Assembly: GCF_000695685.1 (NCBI RefSeq)
Contig: NZ_JFFR01000023.1
Location: forward strand, 62,001 to 126,000
Length of the DNA stretch: 64,000 nucleotides
Reading direction: 5' to 3'
Source of the DNA: Vibrio fortis
GTDB taxonomy: Bacteria > Pseudomonadota > Gammaproteobacteria > Enterobacterales > Vibrionaceae
Below, one piece after another: positions 20,177-29,208 of this stretch (positions are counted from its first letter, which is position 1; each line of letters starts with the position of its first letter). The notes under the pieces were generated by a model. The model did no database searches and was not told where the DNA came from. It saw only the letters and a list, made by a program, of their open reading frames with translations. The translations under genes were made by a program, and so were the position numbers.

Positions 20177-21514
20177 ATGAGTCAGTCAATCAGTCGTCAA
20201 TTTTGGCGCTATACAATCCCAACCGTGGCTGCAATGTTGGTCAATGGTTTATACCAAGTGGTTGATGGTATTTTCATTGGTCGTTTTGTTGGTGCCGATG
20301 GCCTTGCCGGTATCAACGTGGCTTGGCCGGTGATCGGTTCAATCCTCGGTCTAGGCATGCTTGTTGGTGTGGGTACGGGAGCTTTAGTATCGATTCGCCA
20401 AGGGGAAAAAGATACCCAAGGGGCTAAACAGATCCTCGCTACTGGTCTCACTCTATTATTGGTGTTGACGCCGTTCGTCGCTGGCGTTCTTTTCTTCTTT
20501 GCAGACGATTTTTTGCGTTGGCAGGGGGCGGAAGGGCGCGTATTTGATCTTGGTTTACAGTACCTACAGATTCTGATTGTGGGCAGTGTCTTTACCTTGG
20601 GTTCTATCGCGATGCCGTTCTTACTACGCAATGACGACAGCCCAAATTTAGCCACTATTTTGATGGTGGTTGGTGCGGTGATTAACATTGTGCTCGACTA
20701 TCTATTCATAGCATGGCTGAACTGGGAACTGACAGGTGCCGCTTTAGCAACAGCAATCGCTCAGCTAGTGGTAACAGGTTTAGGCTTAGCTTACTTCTTC
20801 TCACGCAGAGCGAACTTGCGTCTACGTTGGAGTGAGCTGAGACTTAAGCTTGATGTGATTCCACAGATCTTCGCTATCGGTACGTCGAGCTTCTTTATGT
20901 ACGCTTATGGCTCGATGATGGTGGCGCTACATAACGCGTTGTTTGCACAATATGGTAACCAACTGATGATTGGTGCGTATGCGATTCTCGGCTACATCGT
21001 GACGGTTTACTACCTCACAGCAGAGGGTATCGCCAATGGTATGCAGCCACTAGTGAGCTATAACCATGGCGCTAAGCGTCACGACAATATTCGCCAGCTG
21101 CTTAAGATTGCGATGGTGAGTTCAGTCTTTGTGGGTATGGTCTTTATTGTGCTGTTGAACATCTTCCCGAGAGAGTTTGTATCGGTGTTTAACTCAGAAG
21201 ACCCGCAGCTAGTCGAGTACACGGTATTGGGGATTAGACTGCATATGTTCGCTCTGGCGCTTGATGGCTTTTTGGTCGTCGCTGGTGCTTACTATCAAGC
21301 CGTAAACAAAGGCAGCAAAGCGATGTTTGTAACGGTAGGCAATATGCTGATTCAACTGCCGTTCTTGTACATTATGCCGAAGCTGTTCGGTGTACCGGGA
21401 ATCTGGATTGCTTATCCACTGTCGAACATCGCGCTGAGTGTGGTCGTGATTCTGATGTTGGTGAAAGATGTAAAGAAGCTCAATACGCAGCCGCTGCAGA
21501 CAGCAACAGCTTAA
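20177..21514 (+). CDS. MATE-family multidrug/cation antiporter
   Basis: Inner-membrane efflux pump using Na+ or H+ gradient. 445 residues, 12 predicted helices in two MatE halves (about 10-170 and 235-395). The N-terminus SQSISRQFWRYTIP, then VDGIFIGRFVGADGLAGIN, is typical of the MepA/VmrA-like branch, as is the charged loop RQGEKDTQGAK. The substrate cannot be read from sequence; drugs such as quaternary amines are usual for this branch. Probably repressed by the MarR protein through the 20063 palindrome. Confidence 0.88.
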   Translation: MSQSISRQFWRYTIPTVAAMLVNGLYQVVDGIFIGRFVGADGLAGINVAWPVIGSILGLGMLVGVGTGALVSIRQGEKDTQGAKQILATGLTLLLVLTPFVAGVLFFFADDFLRWQGAEGRVFDLGLQYLQILIVGSVFTLGSIAMPFLLRNDDSPNLATILMVVGAVINIVLDYLFIAWLNWELTGAALATAIAQLVVTGLGLAYFFSRRANLRLRWSELRLKLDVIPQIFAIGTSSFFMYAYGSMMVALHNALFAQYGNQLMIGAYAILGYIVTVYYLTAEGIANGMQPLVSYNHGAKRHDNIRQLLKIAMVSSVFVGMVFIVLLNIFPREFVSVFNSEDPQLVEYTVLGIRLHMFALALDGFLVVAGAYYQAVNKGSKAMFVTVGNMLIQLPFLYIMPKLFGVPGIWIAYPLSNIALSVVVILMLVKDVKKLNTQPLQTATA

Positions 21515-21538
21515 TGAATTAAGAGTTTATTGATAAAG

Positions 21539-21567
21539 AAAAGGTCTAGCTATTGCTAGACCTTTTT
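21539..21567. terminator. Bidirectional terminator between the MATE gene and ubiV
   Basis: AAAGGTCTAGC-TATT-GCTAGACCTTT with A-tract before and T-run after; serves both convergent genes. Confidence 0.9.
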
Positions 21568-21583
21568 GTATTTGGGGCTTGGC

Positions 21584-22462
21584 TTAGATGTTTTTTACTT
21601 CCAAACCTGCTAACTGATGCCAGTAGCCGTTGCACTGACGGTCAGCAATCTGAATTGGGTTCTCACCCTTTTCATTAGCTCTAAAGTTATTGAGCTCAGA
21701 GAAGGTATCAATGCCCAATGGGCTTAAACGAACCACATCAACCAAGTCATGCATATTCGGCAAATCATTGATCAGGTTGTAGCAGTAACCTGACTGGGTT
21801 TGAATGCCGTTTAGGTTGAAGACTGACTGTCCTTCTTGGCTCTCTACTTGAAGGCCGGTTGGGTACTTAATACAGCACGTCTCACAATCGTCCTTCGCTT
21901 TGTTCTCCGCGCGAGCCGTAAAGCAACGAGCAGAGTAGGCCAAAGGCAGGTAGCCGTGGCTGAAGACTTCCACTTCAAACTTATTACGAATGTTGAGCTC
22001 TTCACACTGAGTCATCACGTTTGATAACCACTCTCGAGACAACTCAACAGGCATACACCAACGAGTCATGCCCTGCTTAAGAAATAGGTTCAGCGTGTGC
22101 GCGTTGTAGGTGTTGACCGCTGGGCCAACTACGAATGGAACTTTACTTTCACTCGCAAGCTGAATAGCCGATACATCGTTGGCTTCAATCGCAAAGTCGC
22201 CATTGTCGACGTACTTTTTCATGATGTTTACTTCGCTTGGTGCTTCCAAAAGCGCCATAGTCGATAGTACGACTTGCTTGCCTGAAGCTGAAAGTTCTTT
22301 GGCGATATCCAACCAGTGCTTTGCTTTCATCTCGCGGCGTTTCGAACAGACCGCTTCACCAAGGTAGATGATGTCAGCCGAGCTTGTCTTAGCTTGCTCG
22401 TAGAAGCTCTCTACGTCTTGTCTTGGCCAAAAATAGAGTAGTGGGCCTAATGCGTATTTCAT
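21584..22462 (-). CDS. ubiV: UbiV, O2-independent ubiquinone biosynthesis (U32 peptidase family)
   Basis: Partner of UbiU in the oxygen-independent hydroxylations of ubiquinone synthesis; binds a 4Fe-4S cluster. 292 residues from ATG 22462, which has GGAG ahead and matches the E. coli YhbV N-terminus (MKYSLGP-like); the longer frame from 22489 is not needed. Cysteines fit the cluster ligands: CSKRR in the first third, then ARCFTAR and the DDCETCC group. The MRWCMPVELSR-type segment is conserved. Translated 17 bases after ubiU, one operon. Confidence 0.94.
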   Translation of the reverse strand: MKYALGPLLYFWPRQDVESFYEQAKTSSADIIYLGEAVCSKRREMKAKHWLDIAKELSASGKQVVLSTMALLEAPSEVNIMKKYVDNGDFAIEANDVSAIQLASESKVPFVVGPAVNTYNAHTLNLFLKQGMTRWCMPVELSREWLSNVMTQCEELNIRNKFEVEVFSHGYLPLAYSARCFTARAENKAKDDCETCCIKYPTGLQVESQEGQSVFNLNGIQTQSGYCYNLINDLPNMHDLVDVVRLSPLGIDTFSELNNFRANEKGENPIQIADRQCNGYWHQLAGLEVKNI

Positions 22463-22479
22463 TGTGTTCTCCATCAATC

Positions 22480-23493
22480 CTATTGCCATTTACGGTGGTA
22501 AGCGCCAAGCGTGGTTTGTGTACCTTCAGACACGTTCGCTAGAGCCGCATCCCAAGCGGCTTCAACTTGGTAAGCCTCTGGGTTTGCTTGGTAGCGATCA
22601 ATGGCAGCGCGCCAAGTGCGAGTCACTTGTTCTACATAAGCTGGGCTACGTTGACGGCCTTCGATTTTTACTGACGCTACGTTGGCTGCAAACAGCTCTG
22701 GCAGCATCGATAAGGTGTTTAGGCTGGTTGGTTCTTCTAGGGCGTGATAACGCTTACGCTCGCCTTCGATTTCAGCTTCGAAGCGGCCCTTACAAAGGGT
22801 AGGGTAGCCAGCGTTTTCACCTTGTGCGTACTTGTCGATCAAGATTTCATTGAGGCGAGATTCAAGCCCGGTTTCAGTCTCTTGCCAGCGCACGTATTTC
22901 GCTGGAGAACAGGCACCTACTGTATTTGGAGATTCACCTGTCATGTAAGACGAGAGGTAACAACGACCTTCGGCCATAATACACAGGCTACCGAAGGCAA
23001 ATACTTCAAGGTCTACATCTGAAGAGATATTGCGAGACAGCTGTTTTACTTGGTGAATAGAGAGTACGCGTGGCAGTACCACACGCTTCACGTTGAAATT
23101 TTTGTGGTAGAAGTCAATGGCTGCAGCGTTGGTCGCTGAAGCTTGTACCGATAGGTGTAACTCCATATGCGGGTACTTATTCGCCGCGTACTCAAGAACA
23201 GCAATGTCCGCCACGATCAGCGCATCCACACCTAATGCAGCGGCTTGGTCAACAGCATTGGTCCAGCGTTCAAAACCATTAGGGTGAGCGAATGTGTTGA
23301 GTGCGATATGAATTTTTTTCTTGCGGTCGTGGACGTATTCAACGGCACGATCTAGCTTCTTGCCAGAGAAGTTCAGGCCAGCAAAGTGGCGTGCATTAGT
23401 GTCGTCTTTGAATCCGATGTAGACAGCATCCGCACCACAGTCAATGGCTGTTTTCAAAGCAGGTAAGTTTCCTGCTGGGCATAAGAGTTCCAT
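22480..23493 (-). CDS. ubiU: UbiU, O2-independent ubiquinone biosynthesis (U32 peptidase family)
   Basis: Forms the UbiU-UbiV heterodimer, each with a 4Fe-4S cluster, that hydroxylates the quinone ring without oxygen. The start at 23493 gives MELLCPAGNLPALK as in E. coli YhbU; the longer frame to 23529 adds 12 residues and cannot be excluded. Cluster cysteines: SLCIMAEGRCYLSS, VGACSP and YPTLCKGR. C-terminal EGTQTTLGAYHRKWQ matches E. coli. No full FNR box seen upstream, only a TTGAT half-site at 23559 region. Confidence 0.94.
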   Translation of the reverse strand: MELLCPAGNLPALKTAIDCGADAVYIGFKDDTNARHFAGLNFSGKKLDRAVEYVHDRKKKIHIALNTFAHPNGFERWTNAVDQAAALGVDALIVADIAVLEYAANKYPHMELHLSVQASATNAAAIDFYHKNFNVKRVVLPRVLSIHQVKQLSRNISSDVDLEVFAFGSLCIMAEGRCYLSSYMTGESPNTVGACSPAKYVRWQETETGLESRLNEILIDKYAQGENAGYPTLCKGRFEAEIEGERKRYHALEEPTSLNTLSMLPELFAANVASVKIEGRQRSPAYVEQVTRTWRAAIDRYQANPEAYQVEAAWDAALANVSEGTQTTLGAYHRKWQ

Positions 23494-23631
23494 TTGCTCA
23501 CTACCAGTAGATAAATTTGAAGCGAGCATTTTATGAAGAAATGTGAACGTCAGAATTGATGTAAGGCAGGTTTAGTCGGATAAATCCGCTTTTACTCCGT
23601 TTGAGGTAGAGCAAAACCTAAAAATGGTGGG

Positions 23632-25671
23632 CTAGTTTTTATGGCGACGGTTCTGGGCAAACAACTCTTCAACTTCCTGTTTTGGTTGAGGTCGATAGAA
23701 ATGGAAGCCCTGAATTGAACTACAGTTGAGGTTCGAGAGCAGTGTCGCTTGTTCGCTAGTTTCAACACCCTCAGCAACCACAGTCAGGTTTAGTGATTTA
23801 CCGAGGTTGATGATGTTTTCAATCACCGTAACTTGCTTTGGTAAGGTATCAATGTCGGTGATGAAGGCACGGTCTATCTTCAACTCGTCAATTGGGAAAC
23901 GAGCCAAGTAAGAAAGTGATGAGTAACCGGTACCGAAATCGTCGATCGAAAGGGCAAAGCCAAGTTTCTTAATGGCGTTAAGCATCTGAAGCGTGTGTTC
24001 GCTGTCACTCATTACAGCACTTTCGGTTAATTCGAAGGTGATAGCGCTTGGGTCGAGCTCTGTAGTTCGTAGCAGCTTTTCCATGTAGTCGATCAGCTTA
24101 GGGTTACCAAACTGCTCAGGGGAAAGGTTGATCGCTACGCGACCTGGCAAGATCCCTTGAATCTTCCAACGCTTAACCGTTGCAAACACCTCACGCATCA
24201 CCACTCGACCTAGCTGTTCAATCAAACCCGCGCGCTCGGCAACTGGGATAAAGGCAGCAGGGCTGATGTAGCCTTCGACTGGGTGTTTCCAGCGTACCAA
24301 GGCTTCAGCACCATTGATGGTGAAGTCACGGGCGTTGACCTTAGGTTGATACCAAACCTCTAAACCATTTTGCTGCAGTGCTTTCTGAAGTTCGATTTCA
24401 AGCCAAAGACGCATACGAGCTTCTTTGTTCATCTGCTCATTGAACTTAATTAAGCGGTTACGGCCTCGGTCTTTGGCTTCATACATCGCAGTATCGGCAT
24501 TTTGCAGCAAGATACGCGCATCGGTACCATCTTGAGGAAAGCTGACACTACCAATGGAACAAGCCAAGCGTTTGCTAAAATGGTGAAGATCGAACGGCTG
24601 ATTGATCAGAGCAATGATCTTTTCAGCTAGGGCTTCAACGGTCTTTTTGTGTTCAGGCTCTGGCAGGATGATACCAAATTCATCACCACCCAAATGACCT
24701 ACTACCGCGCGTCTTGGTAATAGACGCTTAAGGCGAGATGCGACCTCTTTAATCACCTTGTCACCGATGTGATGACCCAGTGAGTCATTGATATTTTTGA
24801 AGTTATCAATGTCTAGGTACAACATCACCGCTGGCGTCTCATTATGAATAAACTGCTCTAAACGTTTGGTGAACCCAACACGGTTATACAGCTTAGTCAG
24901 GTCGTCAATGTAGGCATCTTCATTAACGTTGGTGGTGAGGGTTTTGGGTGCTTCTTGCGCGTCTTGAATCAGGACTAATTGGGTAGTGCTTCCCAACAGG
25001 GCAGTTGAATCAATATGCAATTGAACCTTACGCTCAAAACCGCAGCGCGCGCCAGTTAAGCAAACCAAACCAGACTCAGAAACAATAGAGCTGAGCTTAT
25101 TGCTGAAGACTGTTTTGGTTTGCTCATCAATGAATAGGCGTCCTAGCTCTTCGCCAAGTAACTCAGATGGAGAGTTAAAGCCGAGCAAGCGAGCTGCAGC
25201 TGGGTTAGAAGAGAGAATGAAATCATCTTCAACGAGAAGAAGTCCGTCTGGTAGTAAGTGAGTCAGCTTATGGAATTTGGCTTCAGACTCTTCGAGTGAG
25301 CGGACAAGAACTTGATTTTCAGAGGTGTCAAAGGCGTGAAAGACAATGTAGTCGGTGTCTTTTCCGTTAGACAGTGGCGCTAGGCTAAAATGAAGGCTGG
25401 TATCGAGGTCGGTTTCGTTGAGCGTAATTTCCGCCTCAATGGATTCACCTTTGAAGGCGCGCTCGTAGTATGGCTTCAGGTGTTGGTAGAACTGCTCACC
25501 AAGGGTTTGGCGGTCGTTCATTCCTGTTAACTCTGATTGGTTTAACCCCGCAATATCACAGTAGCGCTCATTAACCATAAAATAGTTATGCTGAGCATCA
25601 AGAACAGCAAAAAAGAAAGGACTATTTGCTGTGAGCTGTGAAAACCAATGTTGTAGTTGCTGGGGAGGCAT
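23632..25671 (-). CDS. PAS-PAS-GGDEF-EAL cyclic-di-GMP enzyme
   Basis: Cytoplasmic two-domain c-di-GMP protein, 679 residues, no membrane segments. PAS domains about 8-120 and 130-240. GGDEF domain about 250-410 with intact GGDEF at 328-332 and LDIDNFK before it; no RxxD inhibitory site precedes it. EAL domain about 425-665 with GAEALVRW (EAL 456-458), AINLSPEQF, ELTESAVM, IDDFGTGYSSL and KIDRAF all present, so phosphodiesterase activity is likely and cyclase activity possible. ATG 25671 chosen; TTG 25674 is next to it. It sits between ubiU and ubiT, an insertion relative to E. coli. Confidence 0.92.
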   Translation of the reverse strand: MPPQQLQHWFSQLTANSPFFFAVLDAQHNYFMVNERYCDIAGLNQSELTGMNDRQTLGEQFYQHLKPYYERAFKGESIEAEITLNETDLDTSLHFSLAPLSNGKDTDYIVFHAFDTSENQVLVRSLEESEAKFHKLTHLLPDGLLLVEDDFILSSNPAAARLLGFNSPSELLGEELGRLFIDEQTKTVFSNKLSSIVSESGLVCLTGARCGFERKVQLHIDSTALLGSTTQLVLIQDAQEAPKTLTTNVNEDAYIDDLTKLYNRVGFTKRLEQFIHNETPAVMLYLDIDNFKNINDSLGHHIGDKVIKEVASRLKRLLPRRAVVGHLGGDEFGIILPEPEHKKTVEALAEKIIALINQPFDLHHFSKRLACSIGSVSFPQDGTDARILLQNADTAMYEAKDRGRNRLIKFNEQMNKEARMRLWLEIELQKALQQNGLEVWYQPKVNARDFTINGAEALVRWKHPVEGYISPAAFIPVAERAGLIEQLGRVVMREVFATVKRWKIQGILPGRVAINLSPEQFGNPKLIDYMEKLLRTTELDPSAITFELTESAVMSDSEHTLQMLNAIKKLGFALSIDDFGTGYSSLSYLARFPIDELKIDRAFITDIDTLPKQVTVIENIINLGKSLNLTVVAEGVETSEQATLLSNLNCSSIQGFHFYRPQPKQEVEELFAQNRRHKN

Positions 25672-25852
25672 CAAAGTACTACCAATTCTCCAAAAGCTTG
25701 AGTATTCATTATAGATGAATGTTTATTACTAAATGATGTAATTTTAGCTATTTACCTAGCATAGCAGCAATTCTGCGACTGTTCTTATTACCAGAGTTAC
25801 TATAACTATGATTTTGAGGATATTAAAGTACAAGCATCAAACCGAAATTAAT

Positions 25853-25866
25853 TTGATACATAACAG
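25853..25866 (+). promoter_or_regulatory. FNR-like site before ubiT
   Basis: TTGAT-ACAT-AACAG: one perfect half and three of five matches in the other half (consensus TTGAT-N4-ATCAA). E. coli ubiT and ubiUV are FNR-controlled. Weak by sequence. Confidence 0.3.
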
Positions 25867-25892
25867 GATTTGAGCCTTTAAGATCACTTAAG

Positions 25893-26459
25893 ATGAGTGC
25901 CATATTATTGATAAAGTTACGGATAAGTCACGTGATAAACAAGGTTCGCACTCAACTAGTTCAAAACGCCGCATCAATTTTGCGATCTCCAGTCCAGTTA
26001 TTGCCAAAAACAGTACAAAAAAAAGCCTTATTAGAAGCACTTAAGAATGTTTTCAAGGAAGCGCTGGAAGATGGCGACTTTGAGTTTCTTGAAGACAAGT
26101 GGTTAAAAGTGTCGATTAAAGATATGGGCTTGAGTTGGTGCATCAGCTATCAAGATGAGCAACTGGTTGTTGCAGATAAAGAAGTGACAGAAGACGTGAG
26201 CTTTAGTGGCAACCTGAACGACCTTGTTTTGATCGCTGGACGCAAAGAAGACCCAGATACTTTGTTCTTTCAACGCCGCCTTTCTATTGAAGGGGATACC
26301 GAGCTTGGTCTAGAGGTGAAGAACCTGATGGACAGTGTAGATTTAGACCTACTTCCGGCTCCAATGAAAATGTTATTGAATCAATTAGCTGATTTTGTGC
26401 AGAAGGGGGTACAATCGCCTCAGACACAAAATGAGGTAATGAATGCTTATTCGAACTGA
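25893..26459 (+). CDS. ubiT: UbiT, SCP2-domain accessory factor of O2-independent ubiquinone synthesis
   Basis: Lipid-binding (SCP2) protein that works with UbiUV and probably carries quinone intermediates. 188 residues from ATG 25893. GTG at 25932 aligns with the E. coli YhbT start and would give 175 residues, close to its 174; I cannot decide. SCP2 core: FLEDKWLKV, DVSFSGNLNDLVLIA, KEDPDTLFFQRRL, IEGDTELGLEVKNLMD, strongly like E. coli. The end overlaps yhbS by 17 bases. Confidence 0.92.
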   Translation: MSAILLIKLRISHVINKVRTQLVQNAASILRSPVQLLPKTVQKKALLEALKNVFKEALEDGDFEFLEDKWLKVSIKDMGLSWCISYQDEQLVVADKEVTEDVSFSGNLNDLVLIAGRKEDPDTLFFQRRLSIEGDTELGLEVKNLMDSVDLDLLPAPMKMLLNQLADFVQKGVQSPQTQNEVMNAYSN

Positions 26460-26946
26460 GGCACCTGCAGACATACTTGCAATTGACCGCTTGCTGAAAT
26501 CTGTTTTTGAAACGGACGCAGAAGCGAACCTAGTGATGAGCCTGCGTGAAAACAGTCATCTGACGCTGTCTTTGGTGGCATGCTCTGATGAAGGTGAAGT
26601 GGTTGGCCACGTGATGTTTAGCCCACTGACCCTAAAAGGCGAAGACCATAATTGGCAGGGTTTAGCGCCATTAGCCGTACGTGAGGACTTTCGTGGTCAA
26701 GGCATTGCTCGAACTTTGATGGAAGAGGCCTTTTCGTCACTGCGCGACTTTGGTTATCCAGCCTGTGTGGTTCTGGGCGACCCAAGCTTTTACAGTAAAG
26801 TCGGTTTTAAGGCTGCGAGTGAGTTTGGTTTTCAGTGCCGTTGGGATGTTCCTGAAGGCGCCTTTCAAGCGATTGAGCTGGTGGAAGGCGTGTTCTCTGG
26901 ACACAGTGGTACTATTGAGTACAGCCCTGAGTTTAATGAGCTCTAG
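26443..26946 (+). CDS. yhbS: GNAT-family N-acetyltransferase YhbS
   Basis: Acetyl-CoA-dependent acyltransferase of unproved substrate. 167 residues, matching E. coli YhbS (LIR.E.P.D start, FETDAEANLV, GEDxxWxGLAPLAV). Acetyl-CoA site REDFRGQGIARTLMEEA (R/QxxGxG/A form). LGDPSFYSKVGF is the usual following strand-helix. Translationally coupled to ubiT through the overlap; the same pair lies together in E. coli, which suggests a shared role. Confidence 0.92.
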   Translation: MLIRTEAPADILAIDRLLKSVFETDAEANLVMSLRENSHLTLSLVACSDEGEVVGHVMFSPLTLKGEDHNWQGLAPLAVREDFRGQGIARTLMEEAFSSLRDFGYPACVVLGDPSFYSKVGFKAASEFGFQCRWDVPEGAFQAIELVEGVFSGHSGTIEYSPEFNEL

Positions 26947-27014
26947 GCGAGTGTAACCCTCATCGACTTCGCCAGCACATAAGATGCGGATAGAAGAAAC
27001 GTGACCAATAGAGA

Positions 27015-27044
27015 TAAAGGAGCTTGATGCTCCTTTATTTTTTG
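27015..27044 (+). terminator. Terminator after yhbS
   Basis: TAAAGGAGC-TTGAT-GCTCCTTTA stem followed by TTTTTT. It covers the first codons of the longer open frame leading into holD, so that frame is not the gene start. Confidence 0.9.
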
Positions 27045-27092
27045 TTAGTATCAGCTCGATTCAACCTTGGGCTCAGTCAAATAGGCACAGAC

Positions 27093-27491
27093 ATGTCACA
27101 GATTCATGCGCAGTATTTACAGGAAATGGGAATTACTCAGTGGGAACTGAGCCACCCTGAACGTCTGGCTGGTTATCAGACCGAGCTCGTTAAACTGCCT
27201 GAAACATGCCAGTTGCTATTAGTCTCACCAGAAAAGCCTCAAGGCGCGCTAGCTGAGATGTTTGAGCGAGTGCTAAAAAGCATCAAACTGGAACTGTCAC
27301 AAGCGCAATATGTCCATCCAAGTGAGCTGAGCCATTTTGATTTAAGTTCACCGCAGTGGGTATGGTTTGCAGGGTGTGAATCCGATACTGATATCACAGC
27401 GAAAATGCTGCAATCCCCTTTATTATCTCAGATTGATGGTAACAATCAGCAACGCCGCGCTCTGTGGCAGCAAATTTGTTCTTATGAATAG
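27093..27491 (+). CDS. holD: DNA polymerase III psi subunit
   Basis: Part of the clamp loader; bridges chi to the complex. 132 residues from ATG 27093 (AGG about 8 bases upstream). N-terminal LQEMGITQWEL aligns with the LQQLGITQWSL of E. coli HolD, and the end RRALWQQICSYE with RAALWQQICTYE; the middle is divergent, as usual for psi. It ends inside rimI (8-base overlap). Confidence 0.9.
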   Translation: MSQIHAQYLQEMGITQWELSHPERLAGYQTELVKLPETCQLLLVSPEKPQGALAEMFERVLKSIKLELSQAQYVHPSELSHFDLSSPQWVWFAGCESDTDITAKMLQSPLLSQIDGNNQQRRALWQQICSYE

Positions 27492-27930
27492 TCAATTTAT
27501 TAGCATGTCAGACGCGCACCTTGATGCGATCTGGCAGATTGAGCAACAAGCTCATACTCACCCTTGGTCACAAAACATGATTCGCGATCTCGACAGCCGA
27601 GGTGGTTGCCATCATGTGATGCTAGTCGATGACGAGGTGGTTGGTTACTTCTATGCGCAAAACATTGTTGGTGAAGTAACACTTCTCAATATCGCTGTTG
27701 CCCCTCATCATCAAGGCAAGGGATACGGCAAGGCGTTGATTGAACATTTTCTAGTTGTGTGCGAACAGGCAAAAGCAGAAAGTGCATGGCTTGAAGTCCG
27801 TGAAAGTAATATCAACGCGTTTGGTCTGTATGAGTGGGTTGGCTTCAACGAGGTGGATCGTCGCCGTAACTATTACCCAACGACCACCGGTAAAGAAGAT
27901 GCAATTATCATGAGTTACATCTTCTTTTAA
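27484..27930 (+). CDS. rimI: Ribosomal protein S18-alanine N-acetyltransferase
   Basis: Acetylates the N-terminal alanine of ribosomal protein S18. 148 residues from ATG 27484, which overlaps the holD stop (ATGAATAG) and gives the same length as E. coli RimI. GNAT motif LNIAVAPHHQGKGYGKALIEH; conserved WLEVRESNINAFGLYEWVGF and RRNYYPTTTGKEDAIIM at the end. The holD-rimI pair is conserved in gammaproteobacteria. Confidence 0.94.
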   Translation: MNSQFISMSDAHLDAIWQIEQQAHTHPWSQNMIRDLDSRGGCHHVMLVDDEVVGYFYAQNIVGEVTLLNIAVAPHHQGKGYGKALIEHFLVVCEQAKAESAWLEVRESNINAFGLYEWVGFNEVDRRRNYYPTTTGKEDAIIMSYIFF

Positions 27931-27959
27931 CTTGTCACTCGCTCACATCGATATTGGCA

Positions 27960-27986
27960 AAGCTCAACTTAGGTTGGGCTTTTTTA
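27960..27986 (+). terminator. Terminator after rimI
   Basis: AAGCTCAAC/GTTGGGCTT stem (one G-U) with TTAG loop and a T-run. Confidence 0.85.
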
Positions 27987-28019
27987 TTGCCCTCAGCCTT
28001 TTGATATCAAAGCAACTGT

Positions 28020-29009
28020 TTAGTTACGCTCCATAAAGCGTTCGAAGTTAGTACTTAGCTCTTTACTGTTAAATACCGAACCCATGGTCTGTGTTTCAAA
28101 GATTGATTGGGCAGCGCTCTGCATTTTCGGAGACAATGGGATATAGCCAGCAGTACTCACGACATACGATAGATGCTTTTGATTTAAGTAGTGCTCGATG
28201 AACTGATTGACGGAATAACGATTGACGGCTGCTTTGTTAACGTAGATAAACAGAGGGCGGGAAAGCGAGTTGTATTGGCCACTGGTGACACTATTGATAC
28301 TTGGAGCGATGGCTTGCTGCTCGTCATTGGAAATTGAAACAGCCTTGAGTTGGGTTTGATTGTTTTGGTAATAAGCAAAGCCTAAAAATGCCAACGCATT
28401 TGGGTCGGTAGCGACCTTTGAGGCCAATAGATAATCGTCTTCATTGGCGATGTGGTCACCGCGCAGCTCGTCGCCATTAAGAACAACGTTGGTAAAGTAG
28501 TCGTAAGTCCCTGAGTCGCTTCCTGGAGCATAGAGCTTGATCGGCTCTGCTGGGAAGCTTGGATTGAGCTGATGCCAATGCGTAATGGTTTTCTCAGAAG
28601 AGGGGTGCCATAAGGTTGCCAGCTCCTCAAGGGATAGGTGTTGTAACCACTCGTTGTCTTTACTGACCACGAGTGTGATCGCATCGAGCGCAATGGGCAG
28701 TTCTAGAAACTCAATGCCGTTTTCTCGACATAAGGCTTTTTCTTGCGTTTTGATAGGGCGGGAAGCGTTAGAGATATCCGTCTTACCACGGCAAAATTTG
28801 CGAAACCCGCCACCAGTCCCGGTGACACCAACCACTATCTGTGCGACATCTTTCTGTTGCATCATAAATTGCTGAGCAAATTGACGAGTGATGGGATAAA
28901 CCGTACTTGAACCTTCGATCTTGATCAGATCTTTTGCCATGCCCATCGTTGGCCATAGAGACAAACAGATAACAGTGGTGATTGCTTTGTGTAAGAACCT
29001 TTCCATCAT
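28020..29009 (-). CDS. Orphan PstS-like phosphate-binding periplasmic protein
   Basis: Substrate-binding protein of the PstS type. From the Met-Met pair at 29009 a signal peptide (to about residue 25, ending GMA) precedes KDLIKIEGSSTVYP, the PstS phosphate loop; GSDSGTYDYFT is the second phosphate loop. 329 residues. No PstC/PstA/PstB genes are near, so it stands alone, and no Pho box was seen. Start uncertain: the frame extends to 29039. It may feed phosphate to a transporter elsewhere or act in sensing or attachment; that is a guess. Divergent from a GGDEF-EAL gene. Confidence 0.83.
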   Translation of the reverse strand: MMERFLHKAITTVICLSLWPTMGMAKDLIKIEGSSTVYPITRQFAQQFMMQQKDVAQIVVGVTGTGGGFRKFCRGKTDISNASRPIKTQEKALCRENGIEFLELPIALDAITLVVSKDNEWLQHLSLEELATLWHPSSEKTITHWHQLNPSFPAEPIKLYAPGSDSGTYDYFTNVVLNGDELRGDHIANEDDYLLASKVATDPNALAFLGFAYYQNNQTQLKAVSISNDEQQAIAPSINSVTSGQYNSLSRPLFIYVNKAAVNRYSVNQFIEHYLNQKHLSYVVSTAGYIPLSPKMQSAAQSIFETQTMGSVFNSKELSTNFERFMERN

Positions 29010-29208
29010 AGTGTACGTTACGCTTCTATCGGCCAGCATTGTCAGATTTAATCAAGCCACCGAAATATACGGTGTTGGACTTGCTTATACAATGCGCACC
29101 TATCAATATTCATCAAAACTTCATAAGTGACTGAAATGTTTAGTTGTTCATTAATTTGAAACATTGATGAATTAAGGTCGATTTATTCCCAATCTTTTTG
29201 TCCTGATT

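Noticed and set aside
23530..23600. FNR box before ubiU
   Set aside because: Only a TTGAT half-site followed by unrelated bases.
27024..27092. N-terminal extension of holD
   Set aside because: It starts inside a terminator and adds residues not found in the psi family.
29010..29208. Pho box between the PstS-like gene and the GGDEF-EAL gene
   Set aside because: No CTGTCAT-like direct repeats found.
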